64,000 nucleotides of DNA from Vallitalea sp. (lineage in GTDB: Bacteria; Bacillota; Clostridia; Lachnospirales; Vallitaleaceae): NCBI GenBank assembly GCA_025210235.1, contig JAOASG010000015.1, forward strand, positions 42,151-106,150. The letters run 5' to 3'. Numbering within the stretch: the stretch's first letter is position 1; each line of letters opens with the position of its first letter. Under the pieces are notes generated by a model. It worked only from the letters and a program-made list of their open reading frames with translations, was not told the DNA's origin and did no database searches. The position numbers and the translations under genes were made by a program. Shown in pieces: positions 53,524 through 63,644 of this stretch.

Positions 53524-55878
53524 ATGAAAGAGTGTTATGAACTTTCCCATAAAGAGTTAGATTTGAAAACAGTTAATCTTGAGAAATCTGATAATATAAA
53601 AGATGAAGAAGATATATTTGTTGGGAATGGCAGAGTGGAAGAAATACTAGATTTTGGTCTTTTGCTAAATGGATCAGGATATAATATATATTTATCAGCT
53701 GAAGAAGGATTAAATACAGTAGAATTCTTGAAAAAATATCTAAAAGAAAAGAGTAAGAGAAATAATCCTCCTGATGATTGGTGTTATGTATATAACTTTA
53801 AAAATGAAGATAAGCCAAAAGCACTTCATCTTTCTTGTGGTAAAGGAAAAAGATTTAAGAATATGATAGAAAATTGTGTGAAGGATGTCATATTTCAATG
53901 TAATATAAAATTTAATAGTGCTGAATTTAAGAAGGTTGAAACATGTTTAAAAGATGAATTTTTAGCAAAAGGGGAAACAAAGTTAGAAGAATTAAAAGAC
54001 GATGCTAAAAAACTTGGTTTCTCAACAAATATAACTGATAAAGGTATATTTTTTATTCCCATAGTAGATGGTAAAAAAATTAGTGAAGAGCAATATGACG
54101 ACTTAACGGTAGAGGAACAAGAAATAATATTAGAAAATTTAAATATTATGGAAAATAGATCTGAAGACATTATGAAACAGGTTAAAAAGCTAAAAAAATT
54201 ATCAGAGTCAAAAGTAGTTAAATTACAAAATAAAATTTTGAAAATAATTATTGAAGATATTTTCAAAAAGGCTGAAAATGAATTTGAAAATAATAAAAAG
54301 GTAATAGCATTTGTTAAAGAAATAAAAGATCATTTATTTAAAGATATAACGAATATCTTATCTGAAGAAGACAGTCATGAAACATTAAAATCATTATTAA
54401 ATGGAGATGAGGATAATAATCTAGAAAAATATAAAGTTAATTTATTTATTGATAATTCGAATATAAAAACCTCACCTATAATCTACTGTGATAACCCTTC
54501 ATATTATGAAATGTTTGGAAAAATTGAATACGAAAATGAATTAGGTATTTACACAACAAACTATACAATGATTAAAAAGGGAATACTCCATAATGCAAAT
54601 GGTGGATATTTAATAATCAATGTAGAAAATATAATAAATAGTTCGCTAATATGGGGAACACTAAAAAAAGTTTTAATAAATAAGAAATTAGTTTTTGAAA
54701 ATATTAGAGAATTATTAGGAACACTTCCAATCAAAACAATAAAGCCAGAACCTATACCAATAAATCTAAAAATAATTTTAATTGGTAGCGAATATATATA
54801 TAGATTATTATATGCCTATGATAATGAATTTAAAGAGTTATTTAAATTACATGTTCAATTGAATACAGATGTTGTAAAAAACAAAAATGTTATAAGTAAA
54901 TACTATCATTATTTTGATGAAATTAGTAATAAAAATAATTTCAGAATGCTTACAAAAGAGGGGAAGAATGAATTATTAAAGTATGCATCTTTTATGGCTC
55001 AGGATAGAAATAAGTTAACAACTAAATTTTCTAAGTTAATAGACATAATTGAAGAAGCAGATTTGTGTGCAAAAAATCTAAATATGAAAGTTATTAATGG
55101 AAAATTAATTAAAGATGCATTAAGCAGAAAGAAAGATAGATCTTCATTACTTAGGGAAAGCATAAAAGATTTATATGAAAAAGAAAAAATACTAATTGAT
55201 TATAACAAAGAAAAAGTTGGTCAAATCAATGGGATTGCGTTAAGTGATTATAGTGAATGCACTATTGCTAGAATAATTAGAATTACTGCGGTTACTTATA
55301 TGGGGAAATTAGGTGTAATAAATATAGAAAAAGAAAATAAGTTAAGTGGTAATATATTTGATAAAAGTATAGGTATATTAGCAGGATATATTGGGAACAA
55401 ATATTCTCAGGAGTTTCCATTAATGTTAAATTGTCAATTATGCTTCGAACAGGTTTATAATATTATTGAAGGAGACAGCGCTTCATGTGCAGAATTATAT
55501 GCTATATTATCAAGTTTATCAGAAGTGCCATTTTCTCAAAACTTTACTATTACAGGTTCGGTAGACCAATTTGGTAATGTGCAACCAGTAGGTGGAGTTA
55601 CACATAAAATTAGGGGTTGTTATGAATTATATAAAACCAAAGGATTAACAGGAAGTCAAGGGATTATTGTTCCAAAACAAAATCAGGATGAAATAATATT
55701 AGATGATGATATATTAGAAGATATAAAAAAAGGAAAATTTCATATATATGCTATAGAAAATATTGAGCAAGGGATAGAGATATTTACAAATTTAAAAATG
55801 AAAGATATTGATAATAAAATAATTAAAAAACTTAAGGCTTATTATAATAGAACATCAAAATTAAGTTTAGGTAATTAA
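53524..55878 (+). CDS. Lon-like S16 peptidase with degenerate AAA domain (LonB/AAA_32 type)
   Basis: The 784-residue protein ends in a Lon S16 protease domain (about residues 575-775) with the Ser-Lys dyad: Ser652 in EGDSASCAE and Lys695 in GGVTHKIRG, 43 residues apart as in Escherichia coli Lon. The N-terminal AAA_32-type region has at the P-loop position NIYLSAEEGLNTVEF, with no Walker A Lys, and at the Walker B position GGYLIINVENI, lacking the usual Asp. A long helical insertion (about 130-290) is a coiled coil. AAA_32 proteins are known to include members that lost nucleotide-binding residues. It is probably a processing or ATP-independent protease; substrate unknown. GGGAGGAGC precedes the ATG. 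Confidence 0.85.
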   Translation: MKECYELSHKELDLKTVNLEKSDNIKDEEDIFVGNGRVEEILDFGLLLNGSGYNIYLSAEEGLNTVEFLKKYLKEKSKRNNPPDDWCYVYNFKNEDKPKALHLSCGKGKRFKNMIENCVKDVIFQCNIKFNSAEFKKVETCLKDEFLAKGETKLEELKDDAKKLGFSTNITDKGIFFIPIVDGKKISEEQYDDLTVEEQEIILENLNIMENRSEDIMKQVKKLKKLSESKVVKLQNKILKIIIEDIFKKAENEFENNKKVIAFVKEIKDHLFKDITNILSEEDSHETLKSLLNGDEDNNLEKYKVNLFIDNSNIKTSPIIYCDNPSYYEMFGKIEYENELGIYTTNYTMIKKGILHNANGGYLIINVENIINSSLIWGTLKKVLINKKLVFENIRELLGTLPIKTIKPEPIPINLKIILIGSEYIYRLLYAYDNEFKELFKLHVQLNTDVVKNKNVISKYYHYFDEISNKNNFRMLTKEGKNELLKYASFMAQDRNKLTTKFSKLIDIIEEADLCAKNLNMKVINGKLIKDALSRKKDRSSLLRESIKDLYEKEKILIDYNKEKVGQINGIALSDYSECTIARIIRITAVTYMGKLGVINIEKENKLSGNIFDKSIGILAGYIGNKYSQEFPLMLNCQLCFEQVYNIIEGDSASCAELYAILSSLSEVPFSQNFTITGSVDQFGNVQPVGGVTHKIRGCYELYKTKGLTGSQGIIVPKQNQDEIILDDDILEDIKKGKFHIYAIENIEQGIEIFTNLKMKDIDNKIIKKLKAYYNRTSKLSLGN

Positions 55879-55880
55879 TT

Positions 55881-55902
55881 AAGCGACTTAGTCGCTTTTT
55901 TT
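55881..55902 (+). terminator. Terminator after the Lon-like gene
   Basis: AAGCGAC, TTA, GTCGCTT and a run of seven T, two bases after the stop codon. Confidence 0.92.
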
Positions 55903-56008
55903 ATCTTATACCTCTATAATTAAGTAAATTAGATAGGAGTATTCCATTTCGCTAAGGAAACTTTTCTTGTGAGATAATATTCCTTGACAGTTTATAACAA
56001 TTTTAGTC

Positions 56009-56036
56009 TTGCTATTATTTTAAAATATGATAAAAT
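56009..56036 (+). promoter_or_regulatory. Probable transketolase promoter and leader hairpin
   Basis: TTGCTA (56009-56014), 16 bp, TGATAAAAT with the -10 at 56031-56036. A consensus TTGACA at 55984-55989 lies upstream but has no -10 at proper distance. In the 190-base leader, ACACTATAAAAG (56146-56157) pairs with CTTTTAT and AGTGT (to 56173) followed by TTTTG, a possible attenuator. The rest of the 352-bp gap is AT-rich without a gene. Confidence 0.45.
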
Positions 56037-56230
56037 GCATATGTAAATATATTTTATATAATATGTAGATTGATAATAATAGACAAATATTTATTTAATA
56101 ATTTTTTGGAAAAAACATATATATTATATATGGTTTTAATAAAGGACACTATAAAAGTTCTTTTATTGAGTGTTTTGTGTTAACTTATTAAGCATAAGCA
56201 ATTGCATACTAAAAAGGAGGAAGATTAACA

Positions 56231-58222
56231 ATGAAAAAAATTGATACAACTTCTGTAAACACAATTAGAATTTTATCTGCTGAGGGTATACAAAAAGCAA
56301 ATTCTGGACATCCTGGTTTACCTATGGGAGCAGCCCCTATGGCTTATGAATTATGGGCAAATCATATGAAACATAATTCTAGCGATCCTAATTGGATAAA
56401 TAGAGATAGGTTTATTTTATCTGCAGGACATGGTTCTATGTTACTTTATTCATTATTACATCTATTTGGGTATGGACTTACACTAGAAGATTTAAAAGAG
56501 TTCAGACAATGGGGAAGTAAGACTCCAGGACATCCAGAGTATGGACATACTGTAGGTGTTGATACTACAACTGGACCACTAGGAGCAGGATTTGCAACAG
56601 GTATTGGTATGGCTATGGCTGAGGCTAATTTAGCAGCTAAATTTAATAGAGATGGATATAATATTGTTGATCACTTCACATATGCTATTGCAGGTGATGG
56701 ATGTATGATGGAAGGAATTACATCAGAAGCGGCATCTCTTGCAGGTACACTAAAACTTGGTAAATTTATTGCATTCTATGATTCCAATAAAATAACTATT
56801 GAAGGTAGTACAGATATTGCTTTTACTGAAGATGTTGAAAAAAGATATGAAGCTTATGGATGGCAAGTATTAAGAGTTGAAGATGGAAATGATTTAGACT
56901 CTATAGGAAAAGCTATTGAAAGTGCAAAAGCAGATTTAGAAAGACCTTCTCTTATTGTTGTAAAAACACAAATAGGTTATGGTTGCCCAGCAAAGCAAGG
57001 AAAATCATCTGCTCATGGAGAACCTTTAGGAGCTGAAAATCTTTTAGAAACTAAGAAAAATCTTGAATTTCCTGTAGATAAAGAATTTTATGTACCAGAA
57101 GAAGTATATGACCATATGAAATCACTTCAAGTAAAGGGTAAAAAAGAACAAGAAGAATGGGAAAAATTATTTGAGGAGTATGCTAATAAATATAGTGATT
57201 TAGCTAAAGAATGGGAAGTTTGGACAAGTGAAGAACTTCCAGTAGATTTATTGAATGATGAAGATTTTTGGACATTTGATAAAAAACCAAATGCAACAAG
57301 AGCAATATCAGGTCAAATAATTAACAGACTTACTAAATTATTGCCTAATTTATTTGGAGGAGCTGCAGACCTTGCACCTTCTACAAAAACTTATATGAAT
57401 GATAAAGGAGATTTCTCAGCAGAAAATTATGCGGGTATGAACTTACACTTTGGAGTTCGTGAATTAGCCATGTCTGCAATTGCTAATGGTATTGCTTTAC
57501 ACGGTGCTCATAAAGCTTTTATTGCTACTTTCTTTGTGTTTAGTGATTATATAAAACCAAGCGTTAGATTATCAGCATTAATGAAATTACCTGTAACATT
57601 TGTATTAACTCATGATAGTATAGGTGTTGGAGAAGATGGACCAACTCATCAACCAATAGAACAATTAGCTGCTTTTAGAAGTATGCCTAATGTTGTAACA
57701 TTTAGACCAGCTGATGCTAGAGAAACTGCTGCAGCTTGGTATTATGCAATTTCATCAAAAGAAACTCCAACAGCTATTGTACTAACAAGACAAAATGTAC
57801 CATACTATGAAGAATCAGAGAAAAAAGCATTAAAAGGTGGATATACTTTAGTTGATTCCGATAAAGAAGTACCTGATATGATTTTAATGGCAAGTGGTTC
57901 TGAGGTTGAATATATATATGAAGCGGCTAAGAAGCTTAAAGCAGATGGAATCGATGTAAGAGTAGTTAGTATGCCATCAATGGATGTATTTGAAGCACAA
58001 AGTGAAGAATATAAAGAAACGGTTCTTCCTATGAATGTAAGAAAAAGAATTGCTATAGAAGCAGCATCAACATTTGGATGGCACAAATATGTAGGACTTG
58101 ATGGAGAAGTTATAGGTCTTGATCATTTCGGTGCATCAGCTCCAGCAAGTAGAGTGTTTAAAGAATTTGGAATAACTGAAGAAAACGTATATGAAGTTGC
58201 AAAAAAGCTATATAATAAGTAA
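56231..58222 (+). CDS. tkt: Transketolase
   Basis: The 663-residue protein is a full-length transketolase: [20 protein letters not shown] near the N-terminus, the thiamine-pyrophosphate motif [18 protein letters not shown] (about residues 156-173), [11 protein letters not shown], and the second-half catalytic region [20 protein letters not shown] (about 460-479) with the C-terminal domain from about 540. It exchanges two-carbon units in the pentose phosphate pathway. AAAGGAGGA precedes the ATG. It is monocistronic; no transaldolase is nearby. Well-biased codons suggest strong expression. Confidence 0.97.
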   Translation: MKKIDTTSVNTIRILSAEGIQKANSGHPGLPMGAAPMAYELWANHMKHNSSDPNWINRDRFILSAGHGSMLLYSLLHLFGYGLTLEDLKEFRQWGSKTPGHPEYGHTVGVDTTTGPLGAGFATGIGMAMAEANLAAKFNRDGYNIVDHFTYAIAGDGCMMEGITSEAASLAGTLKLGKFIAFYDSNKITIEGSTDIAFTEDVEKRYEAYGWQVLRVEDGNDLDSIGKAIESAKADLERPSLIVVKTQIGYGCPAKQGKSSAHGEPLGAENLLETKKNLEFPVDKEFYVPEEVYDHMKSLQVKGKKEQEEWEKLFEEYANKYSDLAKEWEVWTSEELPVDLLNDEDFWTFDKKPNATRAISGQIINRLTKLLPNLFGGAADLAPSTKTYMNDKGDFSAENYAGMNLHFGVRELAMSAIANGIALHGAHKAFIATFFVFSDYIKPSVRLSALMKLPVTFVLTHDSIGVGEDGPTHQPIEQLAAFRSMPNVVTFRPADARETAAAWYYAISSKETPTAIVLTRQNVPYYEESEKKALKGGYTLVDSDKEVPDMILMASGSEVEYIYEAAKKLKADGIDVRVVSMPSMDVFEAQSEEYKETVLPMNVRKRIAIEAASTFGWHKYVGLDGEVIGLDHFGASAPASRVFKEFGITEENVYEVAKKLYNK

Positions 58223-58391
58223 TAGATATTAATTCAGGCTTTAGTGGCTATGAAGAAATTACCTATATACAGATTAGAATTAGGACGTTATAATAATGAT
58301 AAATAATATTTGTATATTTCTAATTGTGGTTATTCATTTCATTTTTTGTTTTTAAAACACTAATAAAAGATGACCTAGTAAGGGGATAAAA

Positions 58392-58634
58392 ATGCAAAAA
58401 TTTGAAAAAAAAATCATAAAAAATAATGTCTTATCTGAAGTGTATTGTAATAAGTGCGGGAAATTAATTTATAGTGATGAAATTAAGGAAAAAGTAGACT
58501 ATATTGATGTATCTAAGGAATGGGGATATTTTTCAAATAAAGATATGGAGATTCATCATTTTGATTTATGTGAACAATGTTATGATGAACTAATTAAAAC
58601 TTTTAAATTCCAACCAACTAAAACTAAGAAATAG
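58392..58634 (+). CDS. Small zinc-ribbon-like protein of unknown function
   Basis: The 80-residue protein carries two Cys pairs, YCNKCGKLI (about residues 18-26) and LCEQCYDEL (about 59-67), that look like a zinc ribbon, with a polar linker including IDVSKEWGYFSNKD and a His-rich IHHFD before the second pair. I do not recognise a named function, though similar short proteins with a SKEWGYFS-like segment are common in Clostridia. AAGGGGAT is the ribosome binding site. A terminator begins three bases after its stop, so it is not cotranscribed with RNase Z. Confidence 0.75.
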   Translation: MQKFEKKIIKNNVLSEVYCNKCGKLIYSDEIKEKVDYIDVSKEWGYFSNKDMEIHHFDLCEQCYDELIKTFKFQPTKTKK

Positions 58635-58637
58635 TAT

Positions 58638-58668
58638 GAAAAGAATGCTTATGGCATTCTTTTCTTTC
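58638..58668 (+). terminator. Terminator after the zinc-ribbon gene
   Basis: GAAAAGAATGC, loop TTATG, GCATTCTTTTC pair over 11 bp, with T-rich sequence after. It overlies the upstream open frame of the RNase Z gene and argues for the later start used here. Confidence 0.88.
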
Positions 58669-58679
58669 ATTTTATTTTA

Positions 58680-58688
58680 TGATACAAT
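58680..58688 (+). promoter_or_regulatory. Extended -10 promoter element of the RNase Z gene
   Basis: TGATACAAT with TACAAT at 58683-58688 sits 28 bases before the chosen ATG; the -35 region is T-rich (TTTCTT/TTTCAT). Confidence 0.45.
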
Positions 58689-58716
58689 AAGAAAAAATAA
58701 GGAAGAGGATGTAAAT

Positions 58717-59625
58717 ATGTTAGATGTATGTTTGTTAGGCACAGGAGGTATGATGCCTTTACCAAATAGATGGTTAACTTCTCTTATGCTGAGGCATAAT
58801 GGAAGTAATATGTTAATAGATTGTGGAGAAGGAACTCAAATAACTATAAGACAAAAAGGCTGGAGCTTTAAGTCTATAGATGTTATTTGCTTTACACATT
58901 ACCATGGTGATCATATTGGTGGCTTACCAGGTTTATTATTAACAATAGGTAATTCTGATAGAAAAGAACCTATTACATTAATTGGCCCAGTGGGTCTTGA
59001 AAAAGTTGTAAAAGGGTTATGTGTAATAGCTCCTGAATTACCATTTAAACTAAATTATATTGAATTAAAAGATAATTATTCCTGTTTTAATATAAAAGGT
59101 TATGAAATAGAAGCTTATAAACTTAATCATAATGTTACATGTTATGGATATAATGTTAATATTAAACGACAAGGAAAATTTTCTGCTGAAAAAGCCAAAG
59201 AACTAGGATTACCTGTTAAATATTGGAATGTACTCCAAAAAGGAGAATCCGTTATTTATGAAGGTATAAAGTATGATTCTAATTTAGTACTTGGACCTGT
59301 TAGAAAAGGAATAAAATTAAGTTATTGTACTGATACAAGACCAGTTAAAAATATTGAGACATATGCTAAAGATGCGGATTTATTTATTTGTGAAGGTATG
59401 TATGGAGACGAAGAAAAAAGTAAAAAAGCAAATGAATATAAGCATATGACATTTGAAGAAGCTGCAACATTAGCAGTTAAAGCTAATGTTAAGGAGTTGT
59501 GGCTAACACATTTTAGTCCATCTTTAGTAAGGCCAAAAGATTCTTTGCATGTAGCTACTAAAATATTTAAAAACACAAGAGTAGGAAAAGATAGATTAAC
59601 TAAAGAATTAAAATTTGAAGAATAG
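58717..59625 (+). CDS. rnz: Ribonuclease Z (tRNA 3' processing endonuclease)
   Basis: The 302-residue metallo-beta-lactamase fold protein has FTHYHGDHIGGLPGLL (HxHxDH metal site, about residues 60-75), a first strand LLGTGGMMPLPNRW, DCGEGTQITIRQ (about 39-50), the later His of LNHNVTCYGY, Asp in SYCTDTRPV, and a terminal HMTFEEAA and LTHFSP. It cuts the 3' trailer of tRNAs lacking encoded CCA, and both serine tRNAs in this window lack CCA. I choose ATG 58717 behind AAGGAAGAGG; the frame is open to 58636 but there it overlaps a terminator and promoter. Confidence 0.92.
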   Translation: MLDVCLLGTGGMMPLPNRWLTSLMLRHNGSNMLIDCGEGTQITIRQKGWSFKSIDVICFTHYHGDHIGGLPGLLLTIGNSDRKEPITLIGPVGLEKVVKGLCVIAPELPFKLNYIELKDNYSCFNIKGYEIEAYKLNHNVTCYGYNVNIKRQGKFSAEKAKELGLPVKYWNVLQKGESVIYEGIKYDSNLVLGPVRKGIKLSYCTDTRPVKNIETYAKDADLFICEGMYGDEEKSKKANEYKHMTFEEAATLAVKANVKELWLTHFSPSLVRPKDSLHVATKIFKNTRVGKDRLTKELKFEE

Positions 59626-59773
59626 TATAATAGTATAAGTAATAGATTTCGATATATATTATATATAGAATTAAATTTTGTGCTTCAATGATATTTATTA
59701 AAGTAAATGAATTGAAACTATTTTTAAAAGTGTGAAGTGTAAGTTAATTAGTTCAAAAAATGGAGTGGTGGAT

Positions 59774-60364
59774 ATGAGAAAGTTTATTGCAATTCTTATA
59801 TTAGTATGTTTGGGAATTTTTTTGTTTGTTATTTTTGATAGTAAAATGAGTGATGGTAATTTGGATGATACCTTACTATCTAGTTCTGACAGATTATTAA
59901 AAGATTTAAAAGACGATTATGAAGGCACAATAGAAAAAATTACTGAAATAAAAAAATCGCCTGAACAAGTAATACAATTAAATAATATTATTATGCAAAA
60001 ACTTTACAGCCATGAGATTACTGAAGATGATATAGAATTATTATTAAAGGTACAAAGAAAATTATATAATAGTATGCTATTAGATAATAATCCTATTGAA
60101 GCTCATTTAATAAAAGCTAAAGAGGAAATTAAGGCTTATAAAAAAAATAATACTAAGATTATAGGTTCAGATATTCAAAAAGATGATTCAAGAAGTACTG
60201 AAAATAAGAGTATAATAAAAGTAGTTTTTCATTTAAATATAGTTGGACCAAATGGAGAAGTATATGAAGAATATATCTTAGTAAAAAATGAAGGCCTATG
60301 GGAAATATTAGGATGGCAAAAGACAGATGAATTTATTATAGTAGGTGAAAAAGATGAAAGATAA
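59774..60364 (+). CDS. Membrane-anchored protein, DUF6715-like
   Basis: The 196-residue protein has an N-terminal transmembrane helix (about residues 3-22), an acidic helical middle with [38 protein letters not shown] features (two helices about 55-100), a linker and a C-terminal beta domain ending [18 protein letters not shown]. This layout resembles the Lachnospirales DUF6715 family; the family name is from memory and the role is unknown. ATG 59774 has GGAGTGGTGG upstream, while the in-frame ATG 59732 has none. It overlaps tsaD by 11 bases, so the two are translationally coupled. Confidence 0.75.
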   Translation: MRKFIAILILVCLGIFLFVIFDSKMSDGNLDDTLLSSSDRLLKDLKDDYEGTIEKITEIKKSPEQVIQLNNIIMQKLYSHEITEDDIELLLKVQRKLYNSMLLDNNPIEAHLIKAKEEIKAYKKNNTKIIGSDIQKDDSRSTENKSIIKVVFHLNIVGPNGEVYEEYILVKNEGLWEILGWQKTDEFIIVGEKDER

Positions 60365-61376
60365 TGTAGTAATAATGGCAATAGAATCATCATGCGATGA
60401 AACTTCTGTAGCTATTGTAAAGAATGGTAAATATGTTTTATCCAATGTTATATCCTCACAAATTAATTTACATAAAAAATTTGGAGGTGTTGTACCAGAA
60501 ATAGCTTCAAGAAAACACATTGAAAATATTGATCCTGTAATAAACGAAGCTCTGGAAGAAGCTAATGTAACTTTTAATGATATAGATGCAATAGCTGTAA
60601 CATATGGTCCAGGTTTAGTAGGGGCGTTATTAGTTGGTTTAGCAGAAGCAAAAGCTATTGCTTTTGCATTGAACAAACCCTTAATAGGTGTTCATCACAT
60701 TGAAGGGCATATAAGTGCTAACTATATAGAACATGATTTGGAGCCACCTTTTATTAGTATGGTAGTATCTGGTGGGCATACACATTTGGTTAATGTTAAA
60801 AATTATGGTGAATATGAAATATTAGGTAGAACACGAGATGATGCAGTTGGTGAAGCATTTGATAAAGTTGCTAGGGCTATAGGACTTGGTTATCCAGGAG
60901 GCCCTAAAATTGATAGAATATCAAAAGATGGCGATGAAGAATCTATTGATTTTCCTAGAGCATATTTAGAAGAAGGTTGTTATGATTTTAGCTTTAGTGG
61001 AGTTAAATCTGCAGTTCTTAACTATATTAACCAATGTAATATGAAAGAACAGGATATAAATGTTGAAAATATTGCAGCAAGTTTTCAAAATGCTGTAGTA
61101 GAAGTAATTGTAAACAAAACAATAAAAGCAACTAAAGATTTTGGAATAAATAAAGTAGCATTAGCAGGAGGGGTAGCAGCTAATAGTAAGTTAAGAGAAG
61201 AGATGAAAAAAGCTTGTCATAAAGAAGGAATACTGTTAACATATCCATCACCTGTATATTGTACGGATAATGCTGCTATGATAGGTGTAGCCGCTTATCA
61301 TGAATTTGTAAAAGGCGTAAGACATAATATGGATTTAAATGCTATACCTAACTTACAATTAGGGAATAGGATTTAG
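60354..61376 (+). CDS. tsaD: tRNA N6-adenosine threonylcarbamoyltransferase TsaD
   Basis: The 340-residue ASKHA enzyme has [15 protein letters not shown] at the N-terminus, the metal-binding [11 protein letters not shown] (about residues 108-118), VSGGHTHLV (about 133-141), [19 protein letters not shown] and the C-terminal CTDNAAMIG. It transfers the threonylcarbamoyl group to A37 of tRNA. Start ATG 60354 has TAGGTGA five bases upstream; the longer frame begins at GTG 60345. Unlike in some Firmicutes, it is about 9 kb from tsaE-tsaB-rimI. Confidence 0.96.
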   Translation: MKDNVVIMAIESSCDETSVAIVKNGKYVLSNVISSQINLHKKFGGVVPEIASRKHIENIDPVINEALEEANVTFNDIDAIAVTYGPGLVGALLVGLAEAKAIAFALNKPLIGVHHIEGHISANYIEHDLEPPFISMVVSGGHTHLVNVKNYGEYEILGRTRDDAVGEAFDKVARAIGLGYPGGPKIDRISKDGDEESIDFPRAYLEEGCYDFSFSGVKSAVLNYINQCNMKEQDINVENIAASFQNAVVEVIVNKTIKATKDFGINKVALAGGVAANSKLREEMKKACHKEGILLTYPSPVYCTDNAAMIGVAAYHEFVKGVRHNMDLNAIPNLQLGNRI

Positions 61377-61448
61377 ATCGCATTTGAAATAGTGTTATAT
61401 AATTGATTTTGTTTGCTTTACCCTGAGAATCGGATGGTTGAGTAATAA

Positions 61449-61556
61449 TAAAAAAAACACTTGATAATATATTTTGAAGCAAAGAAAAACTTAGTCTTAT
61501 AATCAATAAAATTAGTTTTTCAGTCACTTCATATATTATTAAGTGTTTTTTAGTGT
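61449..61556. repeat. Imperfect palindrome of about 105 bp between tsaD and ferritin
   Basis: The left arm (AAAAACACTT, ATAATATA, TGAAG, GAAAAACT in order) is the reverse complement of the right arm with small gaps, over about 45 bp each side. It lies between two convergent genes and can act as a bidirectional terminator, but it is much longer than needed. The flanks are TAATAATA-like on both sides. Confidence 0.55.
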
Positions 61557-61568
61557 ATAATAATATTA

Positions 61569-62075
61569 TTAAACTGTTGGAGGAGTAAAAACGCGTTTAG
61601 CCATTTCAGAATCTAATGAATAAATTATTGAAATGTCTCCATTTGCTCTTTTTAATTTTTGCAAAATACCCTTAACTGTTGCTTCTTCTTCTACTTGTTC
61701 ATCTATAAACCATTTTAAAAAACTAATAGTCGCATGTTCTTTTTCTTCCATAGCAATATCCATTAATTTATAAATACGACTTGTAACAAATTTCTCATGC
61801 TCTAATGTTTTAGCATAAACATCTTCGATATTTGTATAATCACTAGGTGGTGTTTCTAAGCCTTTAATAGTAACAGTTTCATCCATTTCATTTACATAGT
61901 TAAAAAACTTCATTGCATGAAATCTTTCTTCTTCAGCTTGAACTATAAAAAAGTTTGCAAAACCATCTAAATCTATAGAATAACAATATGATGCCATTGC
62001 AAGATATAGATGAGATGAATAAAATTCATATCCTATTTGTTCGTTTATTTCATTTAATAATTTTTCACTAAGCAT
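61569..62075 (-). CDS. ftn: Ferritin
   Basis: The 168-residue protein is a bacterial non-haem ferritin: Glu-rich four-helix bundle with NEQIGYEFYSSHLYLAMA (about residues 11-28), QAEEERFHAMKFFNYV (ferroxidase Glu and His, about 46-61), EHEKFVTSRI and WFIDEQVEEE (about 122-131), which provide the diiron ligands. It stores iron and limits oxidative damage. AGGAGG lies just upstream of the ATG on the minus strand. It is monocistronic and convergent with tsaD. Confidence 0.94.
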   Translation of the reverse strand: MLSEKLLNEINEQIGYEFYSSHLYLAMASYCYSIDLDGFANFFIVQAEEERFHAMKFFNYVNEMDETVTIKGLETPPSDYTNIEDVYAKTLEHEKFVTSRIYKLMDIAMEEKEHATISFLKWFIDEQVEEEATVKGILQKLKRANGDISIIYSLDSEMAKRVFTPPTV

Positions 62076-62574
62076 AAATATTTCCTCCTAATATCTTATA
62101 TTAATATAGTTAGATTATTCCACAAAAAAGGATTAACATTCTAACGAGATATAGTAATTTTAAAAAAGTTATTTTTGTGAACTAATTATAAGTAACCTAG
62201 AAATTATATTAGCCTAAATAATCTTATACATTAATAACATAGAGTATAAAGAATTAATACTAAGAGTTTCCAAATTACTTAATAAAAACATATAATTCAA
62301 CTATATTTTTTGAATCATATATTTATTATATCAATAATGTAATTATATTAAAAGTATTAATTATAATTTTATTAGAGCAACACATGAAATTACTTTTAAA
62401 CTAAAACTAAGGTATTCAGTAGACTAAACTTAATATTGGGAAGGGCAGTTATGTTTTTTATAATTAAAAATATCACTTTTAAATTAGAGTTAAATAGATT
62501 AAAATATTTATAAAGAGCTTTTAAAATAATTTGCATGTGAAAATAAATAGTTATCTAGATAAGGAGATTAATTC
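62076..62574. other. Non-coding gap of 499 bp between ferritin and ispD
   Basis: The two genes diverge from this stretch, so it should hold both promoters. It is very AT-rich. I see no coding frame with a ribosome binding site, no clear Fur or PerR box and no terminator. AAGGAGA at about 62561 is the ispD ribosome binding site. Confidence 0.4.
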
Positions 62575-63282
62575 ATGAAGGATATACAGTGTACAGCAAT
62601 AATTCCTGCAGCTGGTAGAGGGACAAGGATGAATAAAAAAAAATTGAAACAATATATTGAACTTAATAATAAACCTATACTAGTATATACATTGCAAGCA
62701 TTTGAGAAATGCAATAATATTGATAATATAATATTAGTAGTTGGTGAAAAGGAAGTTGATTATTGTATAAAAGAAATTGTTGAAAAATATAAATTTAGGA
62801 AAATAATTTATGTTATTAAAGGTGGAAACGAAAGGCAAAATTCCGTTTATGAAGGATTAAGACATGTACCTGATAGTACAGATATAGTATTAATTCATGA
62901 TGGTGCTAGACCATTTATAAATGAAAAACACATTAAAGAGACTATAGGTTGTGCATATAAAAATGGAGCCTGTGTATTAGGAGTTCCAGTAAAAGATACA
63001 ATTAAGGTGATTAATGATAACATTATTGTTGATACTCCTAAAAGAGATTCTTTATGGTCTATTCAAACTCCTCAAACTTTTAAAAGAGAATTAATAAAAT
63101 CATCATATGAGAAAGCTATCAAGGATAAATATGTTGCAACTGATGACTCAATGATTGTTGAAAAATACTCTGATATTAATGTTAAAATTGTAGAAGGTTC
63201 TTATGCAAATATGAAAATTACTACTAATGAAGATTTAATAATCGCAAAAAGTTTTATAACTAATGGAATGACGTTAGACTAA
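62575..63282 (+). CDS. ispD: 2-C-methyl-D-erythritol 4-phosphate cytidylyltransferase
   Basis: The 235-residue protein has the nucleotide-binding signature IIPAAGRGTRMNKKKLKQY (about residues 9-27), VIKGGNERQNSVYEGL (about 82-97), VLIHDGARPFI (about 104-114) and the C-terminal DDSMIVE and KITTNEDL. It couples MEP with CTP in the non-mevalonate isoprenoid pathway. No ispF gene is adjacent. It is the last protein gene before the tRNA/rRNA region. Confidence 0.94.
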   Translation: MKDIQCTAIIPAAGRGTRMNKKKLKQYIELNNKPILVYTLQAFEKCNNIDNIILVVGEKEVDYCIKEIVEKYKFRKIIYVIKGGNERQNSVYEGLRHVPDSTDIVLIHDGARPFINEKHIKETIGCAYKNGACVLGVPVKDTIKVINDNIIVDTPKRDSLWSIQTPQTFKRELIKSSYEKAIKDKYVATDDSMIVEKYSDINVKIVEGSYANMKITTNEDLIIAKSFITNGMTLD

Positions 63283-63493
63283 TTATATAAAACTTTGAAT
63301 TTGTTAATAGAGGGGTAAAAGCCCATTAAATAACGGGTTTGAAGCATTTTTTAAATATATGGATTTATCAGAATATAAAAAAAATGAATAAATCTATTGA
63401 CACCTAAAATAATATATGATATCATACCGCTTGTCGTTAAATAACGACGAAAAACAACAAAAAAATTGTTTTTAAAAAAATTAAAAAAAATGC

Positions 63494-63522
63494 TTGACAC
63501 ATTGGCTAAGATATGATAAATT
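63494..63522 (+). promoter_or_regulatory. Promoter of the serine tRNA genes
   Basis: TTGACA (63494-63499), 17 bp, TGATAAATT with the -10 at 63517-63522, about 32 bases before the first tRNA. Upstream are two small hairpins (GTCGTT/AACGAC around 63430-63447 and AACAA/TTGTT around 63455-63473) that may terminate ispD transcription. Confidence 0.75.
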
Positions 63523-63554
63523 ATTAAAGCGCTCAACAATGAGTTAGCAAATAC

Positions 63555-63640
63555 GGAGAGGTGTCCGAGTGGCTTAAGGAGCTGGTCTTGAAAACCAGTG
63601 ACTCCGAAAGGGGCCGTGGGTTCAAATCCCACCTTCTCCG
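63555..63640 (+). tRNA. tRNA-Ser (anticodon UGA)
   Basis: Acceptor GGAGAGG pairs with CTTCTCC (one G-U), anticodon stem CTGGT/ACCAG encloses CTTGAAA with anticodon TGA, a long variable arm follows, and the T arm is GTGGG-TTCAAAT-CCCAC. The discriminator is G and CCA is not encoded. Confidence 0.96.
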
Positions 63641-63644
63641 CTCC

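Noticed and set aside
63351..63632. 93-residue frame on the minus strand
   Set aside because: It lies across the tRNA-Ser gene and its promoter; the apparent protein is antisense tRNA sequence.
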